Source: Desulfobacteraceae bacterium UBA2174
Lineage (GTDB): Bacteria; Desulfobacterota; Desulfobacteria; Desulfobacterales; UBA2174
Reading direction: 5' to 3'
Assembly: GCA_002327445.1 (NCBI GenBank)
Contig: DCWA01000022.1
Location: 1-64,000, forward strand
DNA length: 64,000 nucleotides
Both the position numbers and the translations under genes were made by a program. Every line of letters begins with the position of its first letter. Position 1 is the first letter of the stretch. This document shows, piece after piece, positions 42,056-54,786 of the stretch. The notes under the pieces were generated by a model, which saw nothing but the letters and a program-made list of their open reading frames with translations, was not told where the DNA came from and did not search any database.

Positions 42056-42873
42056 GGGTTCCTGCGGCGGTAGAGGGCGCGTGCGGCCGCCAGAGCCTGC
42101 GGGTCATCCACGCCCATGGTTTCGGATTCATCCTCGGTGATCAGGTAGGCGACCCGGCGGCCCGCTTCCACCATGGCGGCCACCAGGTCGGTGATGAAGT
42201 ACTCCTCGATGGCGCGCATCTGCCCGTCCATCCGCTTGTGGACCACCTGGGGGGTTGCGGCAAGGGTTGGCAGGTGGGCACGCAGCACCTCGCGTCGGAC
42301 GGCGTAGATGCCGGCGTTGCAGATCGTCAAAGCCGCCCGGCGCTCAACCGGATAGTCCTTCCAGTACTTCCACTCGGTGATGCGGCGCACCGTCTCCCCG
42401 TCGGTTTCCAGGACCCCGTACTGCTTTTTGTCCACCGGCCGGAATCCCAGCACCACCATGTCGCTGAACGCCAGGGCCGCCACCAGCCGATGGTAGGTCT
42501 GCGGGCGAACAAAGGGGACGTCCCCCATCGTGATGATCCAGCGCCGGCAGGCCGTCTGGCGGATGAAATCGGCGGCGGCCAGGATGGCGCCGCCGGTGCC
42601 GTTGAGCACTGGCTGCTCGATATAGGTCAACGGCAGGTGGTCGGTGGCGGCCATGACGTCCTGCTTGCAATGATGCACTACCAGAGCCCGGGGGCCCGGT
42701 GGGAGGCTGTCGAGGATTTCCATCAGCAGGGGGCGGCGTTGGGCCGGGTCAGAGGCCTCGGGCATCAGCGGCAGCAGCGTCTTGTTGCCGCTTTCAGCGC
42801 TCATGCGGCTGCCTCGGCCCGCCGCCATGACGATGGCGGCCACCAGGTCGTCGATGGGAGGCGGAGCGGACAC
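42052..42873 (-). CDS. sugar-nucleotidyltransferase-like NTP transferase
   Basis: 273 residues from GTG 42873, which has GAAAGGGA upstream. AAIVMAAGRGSRM is the NTP-binding loop of GlmU-N/RfbA-like enzymes. MGDVPFV carries the metal-binding Asp, and LNGTGGAILAA and ITEWKYWKDY are typical of the uridylyltransferase group. It should make an NDP-sugar. The frame is also open to ATG 43005, which overlaps the cobT stop (TGATG). Its first 44 residues look non-conserved, so that start is less likely, but it cannot be excluded. Confidence 0.8.
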   Translation of the reverse strand: MSAPPPIDDLVAAIVMAAGRGSRMSAESGNKTLLPLMPEASDPAQRRPLLMEILDSLPPGPRALVVHHCKQDVMAATDHLPLTYIEQPVLNGTGGAILAAADFIRQTACRRWIITMGDVPFVRPQTYHRLVAALAFSDMVVLGFRPVDKKQYGVLETDGETVRRITEWKYWKDYPVERRAALTICNAGIYAVRREVLRAHLPTLAATPQVVHKRMDGQMRAIEEYFITDLVAAMVEAGRRVAYLITEDESETMGVDDPQALAAARALYRRRNP

Positions 42874-43004
42874 GAAGATTTCCCTTTCGATGTTTTTTTC
42901 GGTTCTTCCTCGGCGGCCAAGGCGCCATGTCCCAAGATCGAGGAAGGTTCCCTTTACCATGAAATCGGCCAGGAACGAAGCCCCGAATTCCAACGGCCGC
43001 CGCA

Positions 43005-44075
43005 TCAGGCCGGGCCGCTGACCCCGGCTTCCTCGAAGGTGTGCATCCCCGAAAAGATCTCCAGCGCCGCGTCCAGGATGGGAAGCGCCAGGGCGCCGCC
43101 GGTGCCTTCGCCCAGGCGCAGGCCGAGGCTGAGGATAGGCTCGAGACCCAGTCGGGCGAGCATGTGCCGGTGCCCCGGTTCCTCGCCGCAGTGGCCGGCA
43201 AAGAGATAGTCGGTCACCGCGGGACACAGGGCCCAGGCGACCAGAGCCCCGGCCGTGGAAATCAGGCCGTCGATGACCACCGGGCGGCGGGCCGCCGCCG
43301 AGGCGAGGATCAGCCCGGCGATGGCGCCGATTTCAAATCCGCCCACCTTGGCCAGCACATCCAGCCCGTCGCCGGGGTCCGGGCGGTTGAGGCCAATCCC
43401 TTTTTCGATGGCCGCCCGTTTGCGCCGGAGTCCCTCGTCGTCGATGCCGGTACCCCGGCCCACCATTTCCTGGAGGCTGCAACCGGTGAGCACCACTCCC
43501 ACCGCCGCCGCCGATGTGGTGTTGGCAATCCCCATGTCCCCGGTGCCCAGAAGCCGGTATCCCTCATCGATGAGCCGCGTGGCCTCCTCCCAGCCGACCA
43601 GCACGGCCGCTGCGGCCTGTTTGCGGCTCATGGCCGGCCCATGGGCGAAGTTGGCCGTGCCCCGGCCCACCTTATGCACTCTGTAGCGATCAGCTCCGGG
43701 CAGGCCGGAGGGATCGATATCCGGGATGATCCCCGCGTCCACCACGAAGACATCGGCGCCGGCGTGGCGGGCCAGGACATTGATGCCGGCGCCGCCTTTC
43801 AGAAAGCAGCGGATCATTTCTCCGGTGACCGCCTGGGGGAAGGCGCTGACGCCCTCTGCGGCGATCCCGTGGTCTGCCGCCATCACCACGAAAGCCCGGC
43901 GGGAGATGTCCGGTGCCAGGGTTTCGCCGATGGCGCAGAGCCGTTCGGCGATGGGATGCAGGCGGCCGAGGGCCCGGGGTGGCATCACCAGCCGGGCCGT
44001 CCGGGCCTCGGCCTTGGCCTTCCACTCGGCCGAGGCAGGGGTGATTTTCTTGATGCGATCACTGATGTTTTGCAT
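43005..44075 (-). CDS. cobT: nicotinate-nucleotide--dimethylbenzimidazole phosphoribosyltransferase
   Basis: 356 residues, the usual CobT length. Recognisable blocks are MAADHGIAAEGVSAFPQ, FLKGGAGINVLARHAGAD, LLGTGDMGIANTTSAAA and the C-terminal Glu region LGLRLGEGTGGALALP. It makes alpha-ribazole phosphate from DMB and nicotinate mononucleotide for the lower ligand of B12. ATG 44075 begins the conserved part and has AAAGGA upstream. A cobalamin riboswitch and terminator lie directly before it, so expression should fall when B12 is abundant. The remaining B12 genes are divergent on the other strand. Confidence 0.93.
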   Translation of the reverse strand: MQNISDRIKKITPASAEWKAKAEARTARLVMPPRALGRLHPIAERLCAIGETLAPDISRRAFVVMAADHGIAAEGVSAFPQAVTGEMIRCFLKGGAGINVLARHAGADVFVVDAGIIPDIDPSGLPGADRYRVHKVGRGTANFAHGPAMSRKQAAAAVLVGWEEATRLIDEGYRLLGTGDMGIANTTSAAAVGVVLTGCSLQEMVGRGTGIDDEGLRRKRAAIEKGIGLNRPDPGDGLDVLAKVGGFEIGAIAGLILASAAARRPVVIDGLISTAGALVAWALCPAVTDYLFAGHCGEEPGHRHMLARLGLEPILSLGLRLGEGTGGALALPILDAALEIFSGMHTFEEAGVSGPA

Positions 44076-44112
44076 GGTCGATCCTTTCGTTTCAATTGGA
44101 AAAATGCCAGAC

Positions 44113-44154
44113 AAAAAAAGCCCCGGAACCGATCACACCGCATCGGTCCGGGGC
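44113..44154 (-). terminator. riboswitch-linked intrinsic terminator
   Basis: On the minus strand GCCCCGGACCGAT and ATCGGTTCCGGGGC form a 13-14 base stem with an 8-base loop, followed by seven U residues. It lies between the cobalamin aptamer and cobT and is the likely expression platform. Confidence 0.8.
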
Positions 44155-44179
44155 TTTGCCATCACCTCGGATTCTTGCA

Positions 44180-44392
44180 CACCCCATCGGCAGGTCTTCT
44201 GGCTCGTGGATCAACCGCCTGGCCGCGCCTTCCCATGCCGCTTCGAAGCAAATTCCTGCGGCACAGTGGCATCTTGCGGCCGGCGTCCCCACTCACAGCG
44301 GCGGGTCCGCACCGGAATCGCACCGGTTTCCCTTTTCAACCGAGCGGCCAGACGCCGTTTGACAGCGGGCCGAAGGTCACCGACGGGCATTT
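44180..44392 (-). promoter_or_regulatory. cobalamin riboswitch
   Basis: On the minus strand the aptamer core is clear: GGGAAACCGGTGCGATTCC, GCGGACCCGCCGCTGTGA and the B12-box GCCACTGTGCCGCAGG, then GCCAGAAGACCTGCC. These fit the adenosylcobalamin-element consensus. Ligand binding should favour the downstream terminator and stop transcription of cobT and the genes after it. The 5' limit is estimated from possible P1 pairing. Confidence 0.9.
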
Positions 44393-44617
44393 GCCCAAGA
44401 TTTCGCCGTCAAGGGGTAGGGGAATCCATGGCAGTTGTCAACAGGGATTCCCGAAGGGGCCCAAGGATGCGGGCGCCACGGGGCTTTCGTTCTGAATCGT
44501 TGACATCGATTCACGGGGCGCATAGTCTTACGATCTCGATGCGTTTCGCAGCTAAGCGGGCAACGGTCTTTTCCTGGGGGCACTAAACCATTTAACTACA
44601 ACCAGGGAATAGAGAAA
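44393..44617 (+). promoter_or_regulatory. leader of the cobO operon with candidate promoter
   Basis: No gene is seen. TTGACA at 44500-44505 is followed after 17 bases by TAGTCT, a weak -10, pointing towards cobO. No second cobalamin aptamer was seen on this strand, so the cobO operon may not be under the riboswitch. Confidence 0.35.
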
Positions 44618-45142
44618 ATGCCACTTCCGAAAGGTTTCGTCCAAGTTTACACCGGTGATGGCAAGGGGAAGACCACGGCGGTGATCGGACTGGCGGTGCG
44701 CGCCATCGGCGCCGGTCTGCGGGTATACCTGGCCCAGTTTCTCAAGCAGGGCGACTACAGCGAGATCAAGGCCCTGAGCCAATTCAAGGACCGGATCACC
44801 ATCGTTCAATTCGGCAGTGGGCGTTTTGTTCTCGGCAAACCGTCGGATTCCGATCGGGCCCTGGCCGCCAAGGGATTGGCCGCCGCCTGTCAGGCGTTGA
44901 CCTCGGGCGACTATGATGTGGTGATTCTCGACGAGGCCAATGTGGCCGCCAGCCTGGGGTTGATATCCGTGGCGGCGATCCTCGATCTGGTCAGGCAAAA
45001 GCCCAGGGCGGTGGAACTGGTCGTCAGCGGGCGCGGCGCCGCTCCGGAAATCATTGCCGCCGCGGACCTGGTCACGGAGGTCAAGGTGATCAAACATTAC
45101 TACGATGCCGGCGTCGAAGCCCGGACGGGAATCGAAAAGTAG
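44618..45142 (+). CDS. cobO: cob(I)yrinic acid a,c-diamide adenosyltransferase
   Basis: 174 residues, CobA/CobO/BtuR family. The P-loop GDGKGKTTAVIGLA binds ATP. AQFLKQGDYSEIKAL and VVILDEANVAASLGL are typical, the latter with the Walker B Asp-Glu. It attaches the 5'-deoxyadenosyl group to the corrinoid cobalt. It starts the plus-strand B12 operon and is followed after 8 bases by cobU. Only late-pathway genes are present here, so corrinoid ring synthesis or salvage must be elsewhere. Confidence 0.93.
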   Translation: MPLPKGFVQVYTGDGKGKTTAVIGLAVRAIGAGLRVYLAQFLKQGDYSEIKALSQFKDRITIVQFGSGRFVLGKPSDSDRALAAKGLAAACQALTSGDYDVVILDEANVAASLGLISVAAILDLVRQKPRAVELVVSGRGAAPEIIAAADLVTEVKVIKHYYDAGVEARTGIEK

Positions 45143-45150
45143 GGGCCGGA

Positions 45151-45699
45151 ATGATGACGCCGGCCGCCATCCTCGTTATCGGCGGATGCCGCAGCGGAAA
45201 GAGCCGCCACGCCCTGGCGCTCGCCTCGGCCGTCGCGGGACGGCGGATTTTCGTCGCCACCTGCATGGCCAGCGACGATGAGATGGCGGCCCGTGTCCAG
45301 CGCCACCGGGCGGAGCGGGATCCTTCCTGGGAAACCGTGGAGGAGGGCGAGAATCTGGTGGGCGTGCTGGACCGGTGGGATGGGGCGGGCCGGGTGATGA
45401 TTGTCGACTGCCTCACCCTTTGGACAAGCAATCTGCTGGCAGCCGGGCTCGGCGACGCGGCCATCGAGGCGCGGGCCGCCCAACTGGCGGATCGCCTCGA
45501 GAAGGTCCGGGGCCGGGTGATCCTGGTGGCCAACGAGACCGGCGCCGGCATCGTGCCGGACAATCCCCTGGCCCGGCGGTTCCGGGACCTGGCCGGGCTG
45601 GTGAACCAGAAAATGGCCGCGGCCTGCCAGCAGGTGGTGTGGATGGTGGCCGGGATCCCGGTAACGATCAAACCCGGCATCGCCTCCGAGAACCGCTGA
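45151..45699 (+). CDS. cobU: adenosylcobinamide kinase/guanylyltransferase
   Basis: 182 residues. The P-loop ILVIGGCRSGKSRHAL, VATCMASDDEMAARVQRHRAER with the GMP-accepting His region, and DCLTLWTSNLL are all CobU/CobP signatures. The enzyme phosphorylates adenosylcobinamide and activates it with GTP. The start is ATG 45151 or the next ATG, 45154. Its position after cobO and before cobS matches the pathway order. Confidence 0.93.
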   Translation: MMTPAAILVIGGCRSGKSRHALALASAVAGRRIFVATCMASDDEMAARVQRHRAERDPSWETVEEGENLVGVLDRWDGAGRVMIVDCLTLWTSNLLAAGLGDAAIEARAAQLADRLEKVRGRVILVANETGAGIVPDNPLARRFRDLAGLVNQKMAAACQQVVWMVAGIPVTIKPGIASENR

Positions 45700-45749
45700 G
45701 CGGTGGAAGAGGAATCGGCGGTCAAATTCCCAAGAAAGGCGTTGCAATA

Positions 45750-46526
45750 GTGGGCACAGGCAACGGCCATTCACAGCCTTTTTTTTTAGTCGCCGCGCTG
45801 GATGATCTCGCCGGGGCCCTTCAGTTTCTCACCATCCTGCCCCTCGGAACCGCTGATCGCTTCGATCCCCGGCGGGCGATGCGGTATTTCCCGGTGGCCG
45901 GAATCGTCATCGGAACCATCGTTTCGGTTTTCGACACCCTGGCCGCCCTCGTCTTGCCGCTGCCGGTGGCCGCGGCCCTCGATGTGGCGCTGATGGTCCT
46001 GATCACTGGCGCCCTGCACCTGGACGGGCTGGCCGATACGGCCGACGGGCTGCTGGGGCCCCATGATCGATCCCGGGCCTTGGCGATCATGAAGGACAGC
46101 CGGGTAGGGGCCATGGGGGCGGTGGCCGTCGCCCTGGTCCTCATTGTCAAGACCGTCGGGCTGGGGGCGGTTTCCCATCACCGCGGCCTGGCCCTGATCC
46201 TGGTGCCGGCCTTCGCCCGCTGCGCCATGATGGTCGCCATGACGGCCATGCCCTACGCCCGCAGCGAGGGCGGCACGGGGCGGGCCTTTTTTCATCCGCC
46301 GGCCCGGGCGGTGGATCTGGCGGCCATCGCCTTGCCCTTTGGCTTGAGTCTGTTTCTCGGCTGGCGATGCATCGCCATCGTGTCGGCCCTTGTCGGGGTG
46401 ACGGCCCTGATGCTGCTTTTTTACCGGCGGCGCCTGGGAGGCGTGACCGGCGACTTGATCGGGGCTCTGGGGGAAGTCGTGGAGGCCGGGCTTTGGGTGG
46501 CCCTGGCGGCCGGAGTGCCATCGTGA
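45750..46526 (+). CDS. cobS: adenosylcobinamide-GDP ribazoletransferase
   Basis: 258 residues, integral membrane. Conserved LQFLTILPLG at the N-terminus and HLDGLADTADGLLG with the metal-binding Asp pair, then MKDSRVGAMGAVAV, identify CobS. It joins adenosylcobinamide-GDP with alpha-ribazole(-phosphate). GTG 45750 with AAGAAAGG upstream is the only sensible start, since the longer frame from 45375 lies within cobU. Its stop overlaps the GTG of the next gene (GTGA), indicating coupling. Confidence 0.9.
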   Translation: MGTGNGHSQPFFLVAALDDLAGALQFLTILPLGTADRFDPRRAMRYFPVAGIVIGTIVSVFDTLAALVLPLPVAAALDVALMVLITGALHLDGLADTADGLLGPHDRSRALAIMKDSRVGAMGAVAVALVLIVKTVGLGAVSHHRGLALILVPAFARCAMMVAMTAMPYARSEGGTGRAFFHPPARAVDLAAIALPFGLSLFLGWRCIAIVSALVGVTALMLLFYRRRLGGVTGDLIGALGEVVEAGLWVALAAGVPS

Positions 46527-47608
46527 TCCGCGGCCACGGGGGAAACGTGCTGGAACTGGCCCGGCGCCTGGGCTGCGATCCGGCGGACATCTGCGACATG
46601 AGCAGCAATGTCAATCCGCTGGGGCCCATGCCGGAATTGCTGGCGCACCTGCATCGCCGCTTCGAGGTGATCCAGGCCCTCCCCGAGGTGGACGCCGCCA
46701 CCATGACGGCCGCCTTTGCCGATGCCTCGGGCCTGGCTCCCGAAGGGGTGCTGGCCGGAAACGGCTCCACCGAGCTGATCTACCTGCTTCCCCGGATTTT
46801 GGCGCCCCCGCGGGCCGTGGTGGTGGGGCCCACCTACGCCGACTATGCCGATGCCTGCCGCCTGGCCGGCGTGCCGGTCCAACAGGTCACGGCCGACGAC
46901 GCGGGGGCGTTCCAGCCTCCCTTGGACCGGCTTCAGGAGGCGCTGCAGTCCGGCGACCTCGTTTTTGTCTGCAATCCCAACAATCCCACCGGAGTGCTGC
47001 TGGCGCCCGACATTCTCATCGATCTGGTTAGCTCCCGGCCAGACTGCGTCTTCATGGTGGACGAGTCCTACCTGTCGTTTGCCGGCGAGGGGCTGTCCAT
47101 TGCTCCGCGGGCGCCGGAGAACACGCTCGTGCTCAGCTCGATGAGCAAGGTTCACCGCATTCCCGGCCTGCGCATCGGGTTTCTGTCCGGGACGCCCTCA
47201 TTGATCGACCGCCTGGCCGCCCACCGGCCTCCCTGGAGCGTCAACGCCTTGGCCCAGGAGGCCGTGACTTTTCTCAGCGCCAACCCGGCGGCGGTGGCAC
47301 AATTCCTCAAGGAAACCAGATCCTTCCTCGAAACCGAAAAACAGCGCCTGGAAGAGCGGTTGCAGGGCTGCCAGGGGCTGCGGATCCTTCCCAGCCGAAC
47401 CTCCTTCGTGCTCTTGCAATTGGCACCGCCGGCCACCGCGGCGGAAGTCTGCCTCGCCTTGGCCCGGGAACGGATTCTGGTGCGCGATTGCAGCAATTTC
47501 ATCGGCCTCGACGCGCGCTTCATCCGCATTTCCCTCAAGGACGGCGATGCCAATCGCCGGGTGGCCGAGTGCCTGGATCGAATCCTCGAGATGGCGGGAA
47601 AAATGTGA
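46523..47608 (+). CDS. cobD: threonine-phosphate decarboxylase-like PLP aminotransferase
   Basis: 361 residues, fold-type I aminotransferase of the HisC/CobD branch. It starts IRGHGGNVLELARRLG, as CobD proteins do. MSSNVNPLGP, VCNPNNPTGVLL and FMVDESYLSF are standard PLP-pocket blocks, and SSMSKVHRIPGLRIGF carries the Schiff-base Lys. It should make (R)-1-amino-2-propanol phosphate for the B12 loop. GTG 46523 shares bases with the cobS stop, which decides the start. A histidinol-phosphate aminotransferase role is less likely in this operon. Confidence 0.88.
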   Translation: MIRGHGGNVLELARRLGCDPADICDMSSNVNPLGPMPELLAHLHRRFEVIQALPEVDAATMTAAFADASGLAPEGVLAGNGSTELIYLLPRILAPPRAVVVGPTYADYADACRLAGVPVQQVTADDAGAFQPPLDRLQEALQSGDLVFVCNPNNPTGVLLAPDILIDLVSSRPDCVFMVDESYLSFAGEGLSIAPRAPENTLVLSSMSKVHRIPGLRIGFLSGTPSLIDRLAAHRPPWSVNALAQEAVTFLSANPAAVAQFLKETRSFLETEKQRLEERLQGCQGLRILPSRTSFVLLQLAPPATAAEVCLALARERILVRDCSNFIGLDARFIRISLKDGDANRRVAECLDRILEMAGKM

Positions 47609-47614
47609 GCTGTC

Positions 47615-48577
47615 ATGTTCGCCGGTGATTCATGGATCATCATCGCGGCCGCCTTTGCCCTGGACCTGATCCTGGGCGATCCGCCCTCCTGGCCCCATCC
47701 CGTGCGCTGGATGGGGCGGGCGGTGACGGTGCTGGAGCCGATCCTGAGGCGTTGGACCCGGCGTCCTTTTGTCGCCGGCCAGATGCTCGTGGGGATCCTG
47801 GTGCCCGGAACCTGGGCGCTGGGTCTCGGCCTGATCGTCGCGGCCCATCGCCTGTCGCCGGCGCTGGCGCTGGCGGTGCAGGTGGTGATCCTGTGGACCT
47901 GCCTGTCCACCCGCGCGCTCTACACCGCCGCCATGGCGGTTCAACGGGCGCTGGTGCGACAGGACCTGGGGGCGGCGCGAGAAGCGGTGGGGATGATCGT
48001 GGGGCGCGAGACGGCCTATCTTGACGCCCAAGGCGTATCCCGGGCTGCGGTGGAAACGGTGGCCGAAAACCTGGTGGACGGGGTGGTGGCGCCCCTTTTC
48101 TTCGCCGTGCTGGGAGGCGCGCCGCTGGCGCTGGCCTACAAGATGGTCAATACCCTGGATTCGATGGTGGGCTACCGCTCGCCGCGCTATCTCGAGTTCG
48201 GCCGGGCCGCGGCCCGCCTCGACGACATCGCCAATTTTCTCCCGGCCCGCCTGTCCGTGCCCTTGATCGCTGCGCCGGCAGCGATCCTTTTCCGCCGCGG
48301 GCGACCGGCCTGGAGGACGGCCCGGCGGGACGGGCGCCGTCATCTCAGTCCCAACGCCGGGTGGCCCGAAGCCGCCTTCGCCGGCGCCCTCGGGGTGCGG
48401 CTGGGCGGACCGAACCGCTACCATGGCCAAACGGTGCCCAAACCGTATATCGGCATCGGGCATCGCCCCGTGCAGGTGACCGACATCGCCCGGGCCTGCG
48501 ACCTGATGCTGACTTCGGCCCTGTTCACGGCGGTGCTGGCGGCGGGACTGGCGCTGGTGCTCGGCGGTCTCCGGTAA
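47615..48577 (+). CDS. cbiB: adenosylcobinamide-phosphate synthase
   Basis: 320 residues, multi-spanning membrane protein. DLILGDPPSWPHPVRWMG, RETAYLDAQGVSRAAVET, ENLVDGVVAPLFF and MVNTLDSMVGYR are the family blocks. It attaches aminopropanol (phosphate) to adenosylcobyric acid, using the product of the gene just upstream, from which it is separated by 6 bases. It is the last clear B12 gene of the operon. Confidence 0.92.
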   Translation: MFAGDSWIIIAAAFALDLILGDPPSWPHPVRWMGRAVTVLEPILRRWTRRPFVAGQMLVGILVPGTWALGLGLIVAAHRLSPALALAVQVVILWTCLSTRALYTAAMAVQRALVRQDLGAAREAVGMIVGRETAYLDAQGVSRAAVETVAENLVDGVVAPLFFAVLGGAPLALAYKMVNTLDSMVGYRSPRYLEFGRAAARLDDIANFLPARLSVPLIAAPAAILFRRGRPAWRTARRDGRRHLSPNAGWPEAAFAGALGVRLGGPNRYHGQTVPKPYIGIGHRPVQVTDIARACDLMLTSALFTAVLAAGLALVLGGLR

Positions 48578-48676
48578 AAGCGAGACTTGCAGTCCCGGCT
48601 GTCGTTCCTATGTTTCCCCCCGAATCGTCTGCAACCCGCTTTGGACAAACCGGTTTCAAAAACAAGGGAGGTTGAC

Positions 48677-49198
48677 ATGGAACTGAAGGGAAAACGCGTG
48701 GCCCTGCTGGTGGAGGATCTGTTCAACGTGTTTGAATTCTGGTACCCGTACTACCGGCTCAGGGAGGCCGGTGCCACGGTAACGGTGGTGGGTACGGGCC
48801 GCAGCCCGGTGTTCACCGGCAAGCCGGCCACCGAGGTGCGCCCCGACACCAGCGCCAAGGACGTGTCGGCCGCCGATTTCGACGCTGTGGTGATTCCGGG
48901 CGGGTACGCGCCGGACATGATGCGCCGGGACCCGGCCATGGTGAAGTTGGTCCACGACCTGGATGCCGCCGGCAAGGTGGTGGCGGCCATCTGCCACGCC
49001 GGCTGGATGCTGGCCTCGGCCAAGATCCTGTCCGGCCGCAAGGTGACTTCGTTTTTCGCCATCCGGGACGACCTGGTGCATGCCGGCGCCCAATGGACGG
49101 ACGTCGAGGTGGTGGTGGACGGGAACCTGGTCACCAGCCGCACCCCGGATGATCTGCCAGCTTTCATGAGGGCCGTGATTGAAGCGTTGAAGAAGTGA
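48677..49198 (+). CDS. DJ-1/PfpI family protein
   Basis: 173 residues. VALLVEDLFNVFEFWYP at the N-terminus, DAVVIPGGYAPDMMRRD and AAICHAGWMLAS with the nucleophile-elbow Cys-His mark the PfpI/Hsp31-like amidotransferase fold. Such proteins act as deglycase or protease-like stress proteins, and the exact activity cannot be told. GGAGG lies before ATG 48677. It is 99 bases after cbiB, likely a separate or loosely linked unit. Confidence 0.88.
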   Translation: MELKGKRVALLVEDLFNVFEFWYPYYRLREAGATVTVVGTGRSPVFTGKPATEVRPDTSAKDVSAADFDAVVIPGGYAPDMMRRDPAMVKLVHDLDAAGKVVAAICHAGWMLASAKILSGRKVTSFFAIRDDLVHAGAQWTDVEVVVDGNLVTSRTPDDLPAFMRAVIEALKK

Positions 49199-49202
49199 CG
49201 GG

Positions 49203-49301
49203 GTGGACGACGTGGACTTGGTGGACACAGTGGACGACGTGGACTTGGTGGACACAGTGGACGCTGTGGACTGAGTGGACGACGTGGACGTTGTGGACTT
49301 G
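49203..49301. repeat. 9-bp period tandem array (GTGGACNNN x 11)
   Basis: Eleven uninterrupted units of GTGGAC plus three variable bases (GAC, TTG, ACA, GAC, TTG, ACA, GCT, TGA, GAC, GTT, TTG). The first six form two copies of a 27-base higher-order unit. It lies just after the DJ-1 gene and before the inverse-oriented array at 49345. Confidence 0.9.
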
Positions 49302-49344
49302 GCCGACCCTGGTGATGCACTAGCGGATCACGTCTCGCGCCCCA

Positions 49345-49387
49345 TGTCCACTTTGTCCTCCAGGTCCATTCAGTCCACCGGGTCCAC

Positions 49388-49398
<11 letters not shown>
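49345..49398. repeat. 9-bp period tandem array in opposite orientation (GTCCACNNN x 6)
   Basis: Units GTCCACTTT, GTCCTCCAG, GTCCATTCA, GTCCACCGG, GTCCACTCA and GTCCATCTT. It is the inverse motif of the array at 49203-49301, and its last units run into the 3' end of clpA. With the first array it could form a long imperfect stem between the convergent genes. Confidence 0.85.
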
Positions 49399-51646
<2,248 letters not shown>

Positions 51647-51648
51647 GG

Positions 51649-51963
51649 TCAATCCTTTTCCATGGTGCAACGCAGGGGAAAACCGTGCTCCCGAGCGAGG
51701 GTGTGTACCGTGTGGACCTTGGTTTCCGCCACTTCCCGCGGGTACATGCCGCAGACGCCGACCCCCTGGCGGTGCACGTTGAACATGATGCGCGTCGCCT
51801 CGTCCGTCGGTTTGTTAAACACGTGGCGCAACACTTCGACCACGAAGTCCATCGTGGTGTAGTCGTCGTTGAGCAGCAGTACCTTAAAGAGAGGCGGCTC
51901 GTCGGTCCGTTCGTCGATGCTGGTTTTTTCGATCACTTCCGGATCGGCGAACTCGGCGTTCAT
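51649..51963 (-). CDS. clpS: ClpS adaptor protein
   Basis: 104 residues. FKVLLLNDDYTTMDFVVEVL and VHRQGVGVCGMYPREVAETK are the ClpS core that binds N-degron substrates and the ClpA N-domain. It lies directly upstream of clpA, the standard arrangement. The cytoplasmic ClpS-ClpAP system degrades proteins with destabilising N-terminal residues. Confidence 0.95.
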   Translation of the reverse strand: MNAEFADPEVIEKTSIDERTDEPPLFKVLLLNDDYTTMDFVVEVLRHVFNKPTDEATRIMFNVHRQGVGVCGMYPREVAETKVHTVHTLAREHGFPLRCTMEKD

Positions 51964-52106
51964 GATCCTTCTCCGGCGCTGGGCGGTGTGACGATGTTCC
52001 GGCCGGTGTCCACCGGCGTCCGTTGGGTGGCAAAAGGGCGTACATTGATTTTCATATAACCATCAAGGCCCGAGGTTGTAAAGGCCCGGACCGGCCCCCG
52101 GGAAGC

Positions 52107-54632
<2,526 letters not shown>

Positions 54633-54786
54633 GAGCGTTGCATCCTTGGCGCCGTCCCGTCTCGGGGCGCGGCGCGGGGTTTTCCGTTATACAGAGCGCG
54701 GGACGATCCCGCCGGCTCCAAGCCGACGCTGGAAACAATAGCCTTCCATAATACCTCTGGCAAGGGGCCATCGGCAATGGAAGCGG

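Noticed and set aside
43005..43227. N-terminal extension of the nucleotidyltransferase frame into cobT
   Set aside because: The part inside cobT is overlapping noise; the real start is at or below 43005, most likely GTG 42873.
49203..49301. Nonamer array considered as a CRISPR or protein-coding repeat
   Set aside because: The period of 9 is far too short for CRISPR, and frames through it have no proper gene signals.
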